Positions 45,442-54,401 of a stretch of 64,000 nt of DNA are shown in pieces. The position numbers and the translations under genes were made by a program. Within the stretch, counting starts at the first letter, position 1; each line of letters begins with the position of its first letter. Below the pieces are notes generated by a model, which made no database searches, was not told where the DNA came from, and saw only the letters and a list, made by a program, of their open reading frames with translations. Origin of the DNA: Thermanaerothrix solaris (GTDB taxonomy: Bacteria > Chloroflexota > Anaerolineae > Anaerolineales > Anaerolineaceae); assembly GCF_032334255.1 (NCBI RefSeq), contig NZ_JAUHMF010000001.1:310001-374000 (forward strand), given 5' to 3'.

Positions 45442-45468
45442 CGTGATTTTTATCTGAGAGGTAAATCC

Positions 45469-46230
45469 GTGTTGCGTGTTGAGCACTTGACTAAGGTTTA
45501 TCCTAACGGCACTGTGGCGTTACGGGATGTAAGTTTTGAGGTGCCCGATGGTGAATTCTTGGTAGTCATCGGTTTATCGGGCTCAGGTAAATCCACTCTT
45601 CTTCGCTGCATTAACCGGTTAATCGAACCAACTTCTGGAAAAATATATTGGGACGGGGTTGATATTACCAGCGCCTCACCCAGTGAAATGCGCCGAATCC
45701 GACGCCAAATTGGAATGATCTTTCAGCAGTTCAACCTGGTTAAACGATCCAGTGTGCTGACGAATGTGTTAAGTGGACGTTTGGGGTATGCCAATCCGTG
45801 GTTATCCCTCTTGGGGATATGGCCATTTGAAGATCGCCAGAAAGCCTTTCAGGCCTTGGAACGTGTTGGAATTGCGGATAAGGCTCACCAAAGGGCTGAT
45901 ACTTTGTCTGGTGGACAGCAACAACGGGTAGGAATCGCTCGAGCGCTAATGCAGGATCCGCGACTATTGCTTGCCGACGAGCCAGTTGCCAGTTTGGATC
46001 CTGTCTTAGCCCATAGTATTTTGCAATATCTGGAGCAGTTAAATAAAGAGGGGGTTACTGTCATCTGTAGCCTGCATTTTTTAGATCTGGTCCATCGGTA
46101 TGCAACCCGCGTTATAGGGTTAAAAGATGGGGTAAAGGTATTCGATGGACTGCCTAGTGAGATTGACCGGGCTCGTTTTAAGGAGATTTACGGTGAAGAA
46201 GCCCAGGAAGTACGGGCTGCCAGTTTGTAA
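45469..46230 (+). CDS. phnC: Phosphonate-type ABC transporter ATPase
   Basis: 253-residue ATPase of the PhnC group. Walker A GLSGSGKST, Q-loop MIFQQFNLVKRSSVLTNVL (a PhnC hallmark), signature LSGGQQQRVGIARAL, Walker B LLLADEPVASLD and switch His in CSLHFLD. The GTG at 45469 with AGAGG seven bases upstream is preferred; the frame extends upstream across the hairpin to 45403. It powers the two permeases encoded next. Confidence 0.93.
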   Translation: MLRVEHLTKVYPNGTVALRDVSFEVPDGEFLVVIGLSGSGKSTLLRCINRLIEPTSGKIYWDGVDITSASPSEMRRIRRQIGMIFQQFNLVKRSSVLTNVLSGRLGYANPWLSLLGIWPFEDRQKAFQALERVGIADKAHQRADTLSGGQQQRVGIARALMQDPRLLLADEPVASLDPVLAHSILQYLEQLNKEGVTVICSLHFLDLVHRYATRVIGLKDGVKVFDGLPSEIDRARFKEIYGEEAQEVRAASL

Positions 46231-46250
46231 CCATAATCTTGAAGGGCTCT

Positions 46251-47636
46251 ATGGACAAGGTAGAACGACGGTTAAATAAAGTCGTGGCGGCACTGCTGTC
46301 CTTATTGCTTCCGGGTTTAGGGCAAGCCTTACAAAAAGATTGGAAGCGAGGATTAAGCATTTTCTTGGCCATTGCGACTGCGTTGGTGACTGTTCTTTGG
46401 TATGGAAAAAACGAGTGGTTTATCCTGATCGTGCTTTTATGGGGATGGAACATCTGGGACGCCATAACATTGCCCCGTGGGGCGCCAGTTTCCCTGGCGG
46501 TTTTGTTTTGGTTGGCAATGGCTTACGGTATAGGTTGGCAAGTTACCCAGGTCAATCCTTTGGCATTATTGGCTAATGCTGAACGGGCTCAGTCCATTAT
46601 CCGGCCCATGCTCCAGCCGGACTTTTTAACCGAGCGCAAGGAAAAGCACGAAGGATGGGTTGAAGTACTGGTGCCCTGTTCACCCAATCCCCCGAAAGCT
46701 GAAAAGACGGTGGGAGATATTACCGTTCGCGTCCAACCTGATTGCGGAAATTTGAATGAAACGTTGATTGTAACTGCAGAAGGATTGTGGCCAAATGCTC
46801 CCACTGAAATCACCTGGATGACTCCAATTGGTGATGTGAAGTTGCTCGGACCAGGCAACAACCAGATGCTGGTTGTACAGAGTGATGAAACCGGTCATCT
46901 AAGTGCGGTTATTCAGGTGCCCGGAAGTGCGCTGGCGGCTGCTCCTGATCCAACTTTGCCTTTACCTCACCGGGTTTATCTCACTCAAACCCGGCCGATA
47001 GGGGGAATGACACTTTCAACGAATGGTCAGTATGTCATTCGAGGCATATATGAAACTTTGGCTTTAGCGTTGCTTTCAACCGTCTTAGGGGCAATTCTGG
47101 CAATTCCCTTTGGGTTTCTTGCTGCGCGTAATTTAATGAGCGGACATCCTGTTTTGATGGGGATTTATGTTATTGTACGCACTGTCTTAAATGTTGTTCG
47201 CTCAATAGAATCGCTGATCTTAGCCATTATCTTTGTGATTATTGTTGGGTTAGGACCATTCCCGGGGATGCTTGCCTTGGCGCTTCATACCACTGCCGCA
47301 CTGGGAAAATTATATTCGGAAGTGATCGAGGCGATAGATCCGGGCCCCATAGAAGCGATTCGTGCCACAGGGGCAAATCCCTTACAGGTCATTCGTTATG
47401 CTGTTATTCCCCAGATAATCCCTCCCTTTACGGCGCTTACCATTTATCGCTGGGATATCAATGTCCGGTCTTCGACGATTATAGGTTTTGTGGGGGGAGG
47501 TGGTATTGGATTTTTCCTTTACCAATGGATCCTCATTGGGGATTTTAGGGCGGTGAGCGCGTCGTTTATTGCCATCGCTGCGGTGGTGATGGTCTTAGAT
47601 TTCTTTAGCGCCAAACTTCGCGAGCGGTTAATCTAA
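46251..47636 (+). CDS. phnE: PhnE-type permease with TM2-like N-terminus and extracytoplasmic insert
   Basis: About 461 residues, nearly double a normal PhnE (about 270). The N-terminal 100 residues contain LSLLLPGLGQALQKDWKRGL, a TM2/DUF5683-like hairpin, and further membrane segments. Residues about 115-260 are a soluble beta-rich, Ig-like region with Cys143 and Cys165. The canonical permease domain follows, with IDPGPIEAIRATGANPLQVI as the EAA loop and IGFVGGGGIGFFLYQ at the end. ATG 46251 has AAGGG upstream. It precedes a second, related permease gene. Confidence 0.88.
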   Translation: MDKVERRLNKVVAALLSLLLPGLGQALQKDWKRGLSIFLAIATALVTVLWYGKNEWFILIVLLWGWNIWDAITLPRGAPVSLAVLFWLAMAYGIGWQVTQVNPLALLANAERAQSIIRPMLQPDFLTERKEKHEGWVEVLVPCSPNPPKAEKTVGDITVRVQPDCGNLNETLIVTAEGLWPNAPTEITWMTPIGDVKLLGPGNNQMLVVQSDETGHLSAVIQVPGSALAAAPDPTLPLPHRVYLTQTRPIGGMTLSTNGQYVIRGIYETLALALLSTVLGAILAIPFGFLAARNLMSGHPVLMGIYVIVRTVLNVVRSIESLILAIIFVIIVGLGPFPGMLALALHTTAALGKLYSEVIEAIDPGPIEAIRATGANPLQVIRYAVIPQIIPPFTALTIYRWDINVRSSTIIGFVGGGGIGFFLYQWILIGDFRAVSASFIAIAAVVMVLDFFSAKLRERLI

Positions 47637-47637
47637 G

Positions 47638-48792
47638 ATGAATGATACTAGAAACCTGTCACCATTAATCCGTCTATTTATTCAAGGATTCGTAGCCATA
47701 ATGATTGGCCTTGCGCTTTATGCAAGCGTTGAGGTGACTCAACCTGATTTCGTCAAGTTGGTAACGGCAGCCCCTAAAGCCAGACAAGTTTTAAGTCAAT
47801 TGCTCAGGCCCGACCTTTTTACCCGAGAATCGGAAGTGACAACTTATGGTGTTGCCTTGCCAGTACCTTGTGGAAGCGCACCGGAAGGAGAGTTCGTATC
47901 TTCGGGTCCGCGATTAGAGGTGGAACCACGGTGTGCGGAAGAACGAGAAACCGTGGTAGTGCGCGGAAAAGAACTGGGCAAAGAAGTCCAAGTTACCCTG
48001 CGGTGGCGCTTGCCTGATGGAAATACCCTGGGAATTCAACGTTTGACCACGGATACAGAAGGGAATTTTGAGACCAAGGTTCAGGTGCGCCCGATTGTGG
48101 CGACAAAAGAAGGTAAACCCGCTGCGCTTGAGGCTGAGGTGGTGTTGCCGGGTGGGCGTCTTGTGCCTTCCCAAGCACTTAAGGATGTTGTAGATGCCAT
48201 GTTTGTTACTATTTTCATGGCTCTGTTAGCGACGACCTTGGGAACCGTTCTGGCTATTCCACTTAGTTTTCTGGCTGCTTCAAATATAACGCGCCGTGGA
48301 CGAGTTGGTAGTCTGATTTATTATTTAGTGCGTACCTTGCTTAATCTTATCCGATCCTATGAGCCCTTGGTTATGGCGACCATTTTCGCGCTCATTGTAG
48401 GCTTTGGAAGCCCCTTTGCTGGTATTTTAGCCCTTGTCATCGTGACCACGGCATCGTTGGGCAAGATGTTTTCAGAATCGATTGAAAGTATTGACCCTGG
48501 ACCAATTGAGGCGATTACGGCAACAGGTGCAAATAAGGCTCAGGTGATCTGGTATGGTGTCGTCCCTCAAATCTTGCCCGATTTTCTTTCCTTCACAATT
48601 TATCACTGGGATATCAATGTGCGTATTTCTACCATTATCGGATTTGTAGGCGGCGGTGGCATTGGCGATTATCTTTCAAAGCGTACCAATGCCTTTGAAT
48701 ATAGCAAGGCGGGGACCGCCTTACTTGCGATCATCATTGTCGTATGGGCGTTAGACTTTTTGAGCGCTCAGGTGCGTAAAAAATTGGTTTAG
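47638..48792 (+). CDS. phnE: Second PhnE-type permease with related extracytoplasmic insert
   Basis: 384 residues. One N-terminal membrane segment (about 12-32), then an extracytoplasmic region of about 145 residues with Cys78 and Cys99, then the permease domain with ESIDPGPIEAITATGANKAQ and IGFVGGGGIGDYLSKR. The insert resembles that of the preceding permease: LLRPDLFTRESE and VPCGSAP here correspond to MLQPDFLTERKE and VPCSPNP there, with cysteine spacing of 21 versus 22. The start follows the upstream stop by one base. The pair probably forms a heterodimeric channel. Confidence 0.9.
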   Translation: MNDTRNLSPLIRLFIQGFVAIMIGLALYASVEVTQPDFVKLVTAAPKARQVLSQLLRPDLFTRESEVTTYGVALPVPCGSAPEGEFVSSGPRLEVEPRCAEERETVVVRGKELGKEVQVTLRWRLPDGNTLGIQRLTTDTEGNFETKVQVRPIVATKEGKPAALEAEVVLPGGRLVPSQALKDVVDAMFVTIFMALLATTLGTVLAIPLSFLAASNITRRGRVGSLIYYLVRTLLNLIRSYEPLVMATIFALIVGFGSPFAGILALVIVTTASLGKMFSESIESIDPGPIEAITATGANKAQVIWYGVVPQILPDFLSFTIYHWDINVRISTIIGFVGGGGIGDYLSKRTNAFEYSKAGTALLAIIIVVWALDFLSAQVRKKLV

Positions 48793-49557
48793 GCGCTGTG
48801 CTGGTGAATAAATTCCAGAGACAGATTTGCCACCTGTTCAAAGTCGTGATCAATCATGACACAATGCCGTGAGTTTTCTAACCACACTAAGTGTTTTTGA
48901 GCAGAACCCAGGGCTTGAAATAGGTGTTCGGCGCCCATCGGATCTATGGTTTTATCCTGTCGCCCTTGAAAAATAAGAACAGGCTGAGTGATAGCAGGCG
49001 CATGCTTGCGGGCTAATTGTTGCAATTTCAGTAACTGGCTTGCTGCTCGCAAGGGGACCACTCCATATCCTTGCCAAGGGTAGGGTTCTTCATTTTGATC
49101 CTTGGTGTACGTTTTGGGAAAAATCTGCACAAATAATGATAACCAGCGCGCGCCAAAGGCCCGGAACGCGATAGGCTGGTGCATAAAGCAAAACACCCTG
49201 AATATTTGGGAATTGATAGGCAAGTAACAAGGCAAGTAAGCCACCCATTGATTCACCGCCAACAAACACAATTCGACAGGCTTTACGCAGAGATTGGAGA
49301 GTCGTGGCGGCGCTATCGAACCAATCTTTCCAATGGGTACGATTGGTCTCAATGGGATTTGTTCCATGACCCGGTAATAATGGCGCAGCAACGGTGAGGC
49401 CGTTTTGGTTTAGGAAGCGAGCCAGGGGTTGGACCTCAACCGTTGTGGCGGTAAACCCATGAATCAGTAAAACGCCTGTCTCGCCACCCGGCCAGAAAAA
49501 TGACTTTCCATTGAGGTGAGGGTTGATGATCCAGGGTGATGAGTTATGGAGTTTCAT
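48789..49557 (-). pseudogene. Frameshifted alpha/beta-hydrolase (carboxylesterase) gene
   Basis: Two overlapping frames together spell one esterase of about 255 residues. The first part has GVLLIHGFTATTVEVQPLA, LLPGHGTNP and the nucleophile elbow FVGGESMGGLL; the second has VLIFQGRQDKTIDPMGA (acid Asp) and NSRHCVMIDHD (catalytic His). The frame changes at the GCGCGCGC run at 49146-49153; one more GC unit would rejoin them. This may be a real mutation, phase variation or a sequencing slip. It overlaps larA by 14 bases, as in a coupled operon, and its end meets the convergent permease gene. Confidence 0.82.
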
Positions 49558-50827
49558 TCCGCAATGAATCTTTCAAAGGTAAGGTGTGCGTTGCATAGGG
49601 CAAAATGGCCACCCTGGGTGAATGCTCTATTTTATTATAGGCAATATTCAGAGCCGTTGGTAAATCGGGGGCGTACAAAAGTAGGCATTTTTCAACTAAG
49701 TTTTGAGGCATTTGGGAAACCAAGATGATGGGATTGCGTGCCACCTGACGGGCAATTTGGAAGGCCTTATGGGGCCCTAGTCGAAAACCCATCCGTTCAA
49801 ATTTCGCCAAGGCCTCTTGATAATTCGATACCCCATCTAAAAAGGCCTCAAATTCCGGGTGACCACTACCTTCTGGGCAAGCAGCGCAAAGGATAATCAC
49901 GCCACCCGGGCGGGCGAACATGGTTGAATGGGTAAGCGCTTTTTGGGCCTGGTAAAGGTTAATATCTTTAGGATAACCGCCCGCGGAGGCAATTACCAGG
50001 TCATAATCTGTGGCAGTGTTGACCATGTAAACATCTTGGACTAGAGGTATTGCAGTTAACATGACGCGATAGGGCTCGCCAGCCAGGACGTGCACGATTT
50101 GCTTTTCTTCATTTAGAATGGTGTTTAAAGCAAGATGGATACCCATCATGCGACCGATTTCTTCGACATCCTGGCGCATTGGGTTCTCGCCAAAGATGCC
50201 TGCTTGGGTGTTGGGATAGGTGAGCATTTGGTGATTATAGGTAATCGTTTCATATCCCGCTAGGCCGATGGCAGCGGTTTTGGCGCCGCCGGAATAACCC
50301 ATAAAGTGATGCGGCTCAATATTACCTAACACAATGCGTAATTCCGCCATATAAAATAAACGGTTCACATAAACGGGCGTGCCGCGGCTGGTGCGGCCCA
50401 AGTAAACCAAGGCGTTAATATCGGTAGCATTATGGTTGAAAATACGATAGTTTTTTAGGATTTCGGCAGGGATAAATTCCTTCAACGTAGTAGCGTCTAC
50501 AGGTTTATGGGTGCCAGTCGCAATAAGAATGGTGATTTGATCGGGATTAATCCCAATCCGGTTGAGATGCCCTAAGAGAGGTGGGAGGAGGATGTTGAGA
50601 GGAAGTGGTCGAGTTGGATCATTGATGGCAATCGCTACTGACGCAGGACGGGGAATAGATTCTAACGGGGGATGACCAATTGGATTGGACAAGGCTTCAA
50701 TAACGGCTTGTTCCGGAGCCGGATGTGGTTTTTGTGACCGAGGAAGAATCAAATCAACCGATTGACCTGGGGGTAACGTTAGGGTCAATTCGGTTTTACC
50801 AAAGGGTAATTTCCATTGAGACGTCAC
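49544..50827 (-). CDS. larA: LarA-family nickel-pincer racemase/epimerase
   Basis: 427 residues of the lactate racemase family, which uses a pincer nickel nucleotide cofactor. Recognisable active-site segments are ILIATGTHKPVDATTLKEF (His), GNIEPHHFMGYSGGAKTAAIG (two His and the cofactor-binding Lys) and NTQAGIFGENPMRQDVEEI. Many homologues act on other 2-hydroxy acids, so lactate is not assured. The cofactor-maturation genes larB, larC and larE are not in the window. The start is GTG. It overlaps the esterase gene downstream. Confidence 0.88.
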   Translation of the reverse strand: MTSQWKLPFGKTELTLTLPPGQSVDLILPRSQKPHPAPEQAVIEALSNPIGHPPLESIPRPASVAIAINDPTRPLPLNILLPPLLGHLNRIGINPDQITILIATGTHKPVDATTLKEFIPAEILKNYRIFNHNATDINALVYLGRTSRGTPVYVNRLFYMAELRIVLGNIEPHHFMGYSGGAKTAAIGLAGYETITYNHQMLTYPNTQAGIFGENPMRQDVEEIGRMMGIHLALNTILNEEKQIVHVLAGEPYRVMLTAIPLVQDVYMVNTATDYDLVIASAGGYPKDINLYQAQKALTHSTMFARPGGVIILCAACPEGSGHPEFEAFLDGVSNYQEALAKFERMGFRLGPHKAFQIARQVARNPIILVSQMPQNLVEKCLLLYAPDLPTALNIAYNKIEHSPRVAILPYATHTLPLKDSLRNETP

Positions 50828-50886
50828 GGTTGCCCTGTACCAAGATCGGAAATGTGCTAAAAGATGCTAGAGATTGTATCATCAAA

Positions 50887-51546
50887 CTAGTTTAGTCGTG
50901 ACACGTGTTCGGTCTGGTGTTCAGCCAAAGTGACCAGATGCCGTAATAGTACGACTTCCCGCCGATACAACCGGGTCACCTTTTTTAGGAGATGAGCGCT
51001 ACTCTCGGATTCGAGCAAGTCTTGTTTTTCAATCAATGGAATATGGAGTAACGATGCGGCAAAATAAAGTAAGGGCAAGGGATCGGTGGGGAGGCTGAGA
51101 GGTTTAAATTCTATTCTTTCGCCAACCGTATACGTGAGTGTTTTCAAATATGCCTCAATCCAAGGCAATAAACCCCGGATGCCGCGAGATACACTTAGGG
51201 TTTGAGGATCTTCTATTGGCATCATTTCAACCCAGGCGTTTAGGAAGGGTCCACTTTGATCTAACTTTAAGATACGGAACCTTTCTTCACCTATAGCTAA
51301 TAAGTTCATACGCCCGTCAGGAAGGTGTTCAATATTTGCGATCGTGGCAGCACATCCTATGTTGTGGGGTTCAGGCAGCGGACCCATAGCCTCAACGCCT
51401 CGCTTTATGAGTGCAACCCCGAACAAACCGCTGGTATGTATCACCTCGTTCATCATTCTTCGATAACGCGGTTCGAATATGTGAAGAGGTAAAGGGGTGC
51501 CGGGAAATAATACGGTCTTGAGTGGAAAAATTGGAAGGTAAATCAT
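50887..51546 (-). CDS. LON-substrate-binding (N-terminal) domain protein
   Basis: 219-residue stand-alone version of the Lon N-terminal domain: YLPIFPLKTVLFPGTPLPLH, FEPRYRRMMNEV, GCAATIANIEHLPDGRMNLLAIGEERF. No AAA or protease domain is present. Such proteins are widespread and of unknown function, possibly substrate adaptors. It lies 59 bases upstream of larA on the same strand and is separated from mtnA by a terminator. Confidence 0.9.
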   Translation of the reverse strand: MIYLPIFPLKTVLFPGTPLPLHIFEPRYRRMMNEVIHTSGLFGVALIKRGVEAMGPLPEPHNIGCAATIANIEHLPDGRMNLLAIGEERFRILKLDQSGPFLNAWVEMMPIEDPQTLSVSRGIRGLLPWIEAYLKTLTYTVGERIEFKPLSLPTDPLPLLYFAASLLHIPLIEKQDLLESESSAHLLKKVTRLYRREVVLLRHLVTLAEHQTEHVSRLN

Positions 51547-51551
51547 GGATT

Positions 51552-51593
51552 AAAATTTTACGCCCCAGACGTATGCTTGGGGCGTAAATTTAT
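51552..51593. terminator. Terminator after mtnA
   Basis: Eleven-base arms at 51557-51567 and 51578-51588 (TTTACGCCCCA and complement), ten-base loop, with AT-rich flanks reading ATTTTAA on the minus strand. It lies 32 bases after the mtnA stop and just before the LON-domain gene. Confidence 0.8.
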
Positions 51594-51619
51594 AAGGTAT
51601 ATACCATGATGATTTTTCT

Positions 51620-52699
51620 CTAGTCTTGCTCAGTAATGGTTGTTCGCCATTGTTGGGCTAATTCAACCAGAGAAGGTAGACTTTCATCATAAGGCGGATA
51701 GGCGACGCCTGCTTCTGTAATAATTGCGGTGATGTAGCTGGCAGGAGTCACGTCAAATGCGGGGTTGTAAGCCGATGCGTTCTCGGGAGCAATGCGGAAG
51801 CCTTCAATTGTGGTAATCTCGTCTTCGGTGCGTTCTTCAATAGGGATAGCCTCACCATTGGGAAGGGAAAGATCAATGGTTGAGGTAGGTGCAGCGACAT
51901 AAAACGGTATTCCATGAGCGTGGGCAGCGATTGCCAGGTTATAAGTGCCAATCTTATTCGCAGTATCGCCGTTTCGGGCAACTCGATCACAACCAACAAC
52001 CACCGCGTCTACCTTTCGGGTGCGCATGATAAAACCCGAGGCGCCATCTACGATGATTTGAAATGGAATTCCTAATTGTTGTAATTCCCATGCTGTCAAA
52101 CGTGCGCCTTGTAAGCGGGGGCGTGTCTCATCAACGTAAACGAAGACTTCGTGCCCGTGTTCATGGGCCGTGCGGATTATCCCTAAAGCCGTGCCGTAAT
52201 CCACCGTTGCGAGGGCTCCGGTATTGCAGTGGTGAATAAAGGTCACTTTATGGGGCAAAAGAGGCAAGGCATTAAGGCCGATTTGGCGGTTTGTGCGAAC
52301 ATCTTCTTCTGCAATCCGGTGAGCTTCCCGCAGGACAATTTGAAAAATTTCCTCTGTATCAGCAGTTGGATTGATCTTTATTCGGTCTAGAATGCGGTCC
52401 ACTGCCCAGGCCAGATTTACGGCGGTAGGACGGGAGGCTTTCAAGAGGTCTGCGGCCTGCTCCAGAAAATGACGCAATTTTTGCGTGGATAAAACACGAT
52501 TTTGTAAAGCAGCCAGAGCCATGCCATAGGCTGCGGCAGACCCAATCGCAGGAGCGCCTCGCACGGTCATGTTGCGAATTGCCTCGGCAACCTCCTCAAC
52601 GCGAGTTAAGGTGAGGTACCTAACATTATGAGGTAGAACCCGCTGATCGAGTAAAACGAGGGAATTGTCACGCCATTCGAGGGAGCGGTAAGTTGTCAT
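51620..52699 (-). CDS. mtnA: S-methyl-5-thioribose-1-phosphate isomerase
   Basis: Converts methylthioribose 1-phosphate to methylthioribulose 1-phosphate in the methionine salvage pathway. The 359-residue protein has MTVRGAPAIGSAAAYGMALA, the catalytic cysteine in FIHHCNTGALATVDYGTALG and the catalytic aspartate in VVGCDRVARNGDTANKIGTY. Related eIF2B-like proteins act on ribose phosphates, but these motifs favour MtnA. AGGAG eight bases before the ATG supports the start. No other mtn gene is adjacent. Confidence 0.93.
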   Translation of the reverse strand: MTTYRSLEWRDNSLVLLDQRVLPHNVRYLTLTRVEEVAEAIRNMTVRGAPAIGSAAAYGMALAALQNRVLSTQKLRHFLEQAADLLKASRPTAVNLAWAVDRILDRIKINPTADTEEIFQIVLREAHRIAEEDVRTNRQIGLNALPLLPHKVTFIHHCNTGALATVDYGTALGIIRTAHEHGHEVFVYVDETRPRLQGARLTAWELQQLGIPFQIIVDGASGFIMRTRKVDAVVVGCDRVARNGDTANKIGTYNLAIAAHAHGIPFYVAAPTSTIDLSLPNGEAIPIEERTEDEITTIEGFRIAPENASAYNPAFDVTPASYITAIITEAGVAYPPYDESLPSLVELAQQWRTTITEQD

Positions 52700-52782
52700 G
52701 TTCTGTTCTCCTGTGCGAACTGCGCCAATTATAGCCTACTTGCAATCAATAGGGTCGGCGTAATATTCGCCCGAAAATTTGT

Positions 52783-52811
52783 TTGACAGTATGATTTGTT
52801 TACTATATGCT
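52783..52811 (+). promoter_or_regulatory. Sigma-70 promoter for the secreted-protein pair
   Basis: Perfect TTGACA at 52783-52788, a 17-base spacer and TATGCT at 52806-52811. The leader would be about 115 bases, which argues that translation begins at ATG 52932, not upstream. Confidence 0.72.
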
Positions 52812-52931
52812 TATCGAGGAGATTCTCTTTCTTTATTCTATCTTGGCTGTTACAATAGCGAGCACCTAAGGGGGAAAGGTTGCTTTCTGTTGTTCAGTGG
52901 AATTACCCATCACAACTCTGAGGAGGTTCTC

Positions 52932-54053
52932 ATGAACGGCAAGCGTTTCTGGTGGGGGCTTGTGCCCGTATTGATGGTGCTCGCTTTTTTAGGGGGTTTT
53001 TTCGTGCGTGCTTCGGCGCGCGGAGCGTTTCAAGAACCGCCCCCGGTGACATTCACTTATCAAGGGCGGTTACAAGAGGGAGGACAACCGGCGCAAGGTT
53101 ATTATGATCTGCGCTTTCGCCTTTATGATGCCGAAGAGAATGGGGTCTTAAAAGCAGAGTTACTTCGTGAAAATGTGGCTATAAACCAGGGGCAATTTAA
53201 CATCGCGCTTACTTTTTCCTCAAGCGTAATGAGCGGTGAGCCCGGATATCTCGAAGTCGCAGTACGACCAGCGGAGAGCGAGGATGAAAGTGATTTTACA
53301 ATCCTATCCCCTCGCCAGGCATTGACCCGTGTGCCTTATGCCTGGCAGGCCGATATCGCCGTGAGGGCAGAGAGTGCAACCTCTGCCGATCACGCAGAAT
53401 CGGTGCCATGGAGTGGGATTAGTGGAGTGCCCAGTGGGTTGCAAGATGGTGACGACAATACGACTTATACAGCAGGCAGTGGATTGATTCTAAATGGAAC
53501 AACTTTCGAATTGAACCCGGGAGAATTGGATGCGCGCTATTGGGGTTTGGGAGGAAATGCTATTGGTTCAGGCCAGGTCCATTTGGGGAGCACTGATAAC
53601 CAACCCTGGGATTTGATTGTAAATGAAAAACCGGCCATCACGTTGCGTAGCGATAGTGAGTACAACCCCATTGTGCAATTTAATCAGGATGCTGGTGAGA
53701 ATAAAACCATTGAAATTGGCGAACGTTATCGAGACAATGGTATTGTGGCATGGGGACAGGTTTGGGACGGTGATATGGGAATAGATTTAACCGGCGATTT
53801 TGGGATACAGTCGGTTTCCCGTGATGATTCCAATTTTTATTACCACGTCATTTTGGACGTAAACGCAACATCGGATTCGGTTTTTGCCGTTACGGTTACG
53901 CCAATTTATGACCCCACAATGGCTTTAATAGCCAATGTGAGCCAAGTTACGGTCAACGATGATAACCATCCTGAATTTGATGTTTATCTTTCCAATGGAA
54001 ATAGCCTAATTACTGGTTTTTGTGGGTTTAATTTCATTGTTACCGGACGTTAG
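52932..54053 (+). CDS. Secreted surface protein with tail-fibre-like N-terminal region
   Basis: About 373 residues. A signal peptide (WWGLVPVLMVLAFLGGFFV) precedes VTFTYQGRLQEGGQPAQGYY and DLRFRLYDAEENG, a beta-sandwich module common at the start of Chloroflexota and cyanobacterial surface proteins. ALTRVPYAWQAD, then RAESATSADHAESVPWSGI, is a typical collar into a beta-helical part. No enzyme motif is seen. AGGAGG lies five bases before the ATG; the frame extends upstream over the promoter but is not coding there. It probably shares a transcript with the small protein after it. Confidence 0.8.
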   Translation: MNGKRFWWGLVPVLMVLAFLGGFFVRASARGAFQEPPPVTFTYQGRLQEGGQPAQGYYDLRFRLYDAEENGVLKAELLRENVAINQGQFNIALTFSSSVMSGEPGYLEVAVRPAESEDESDFTILSPRQALTRVPYAWQADIAVRAESATSADHAESVPWSGISGVPSGLQDGDDNTTYTAGSGLILNGTTFELNPGELDARYWGLGGNAIGSGQVHLGSTDNQPWDLIVNEKPAITLRSDSEYNPIVQFNQDAGENKTIEIGERYRDNGIVAWGQVWDGDMGIDLTGDFGIQSVSRDDSNFYYHVILDVNATSDSVFAVTVTPIYDPTMALIANVSQVTVNDDNHPEFDVYLSNGNSLITGFCGFNFIVTGR

Positions 54054-54062
54054 GAGGGAAGG

Positions 54063-54344
54063 ATGAAAACGCACTACATCCTTTTGGGCTTGGTCTTGGC
54101 CTGCTTGGGTTTGGGGTTAATTGTTAGTGAGGTGAGATCCGATGCCCAATCATGGTCCCTGATATCTCAATGGGTTAGTGGAAGTGGAACTCTGACGAGC
54201 GGTGATTTGAGGATAATGTTTACCACTGGTGAAATGGTTAACTCTTTCCCGCTCCGTGGCGAAGGTTATACTCTGGAAAGCGGTTTTCCCTTTGAGGTTA
54301 GTGGCTGTCAATATTTTCTTTTCTTACCATTAGTTAGTCATTAA
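54063..54344 (+). CDS. Small secreted protein ending in FLPLVSH
   Basis: 93 residues: an N-terminal hydrophobic segment (ILLGLVLACLGLGLIV), then a short beta-rich module ending GYTLESGFPFEV, similar to the ...Y-x-L-x-S-G-F modules seen at the C-termini of many exported proteins, and finally CQYFLFLPLVSH. The F-L-P-L-V tail recurs in another protein of this window. No function is known. It begins nine bases after the preceding stop and ends before a terminator. Confidence 0.78.
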   Translation: MKTHYILLGLVLACLGLGLIVSEVRSDAQSWSLISQWVSGSGTLTSGDLRIMFTTGEMVNSFPLRGEGYTLESGFPFEVSGCQYFLFLPLVSH

Positions 54345-54371
54345 CATTGCCAATATTAATGCAGTAGTCGC

Positions 54372-54401
54372 GAAGCGCCGGATATTACCGGCGCTTCTTT
54401 T
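54372..54401 (+). terminator. Terminator after the small secreted protein
   Basis: Ten-base perfect arms 54372-54381 and 54388-54397 (GAAGCGCCGG and complement), six-base loop and four T. Confidence 0.92.
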
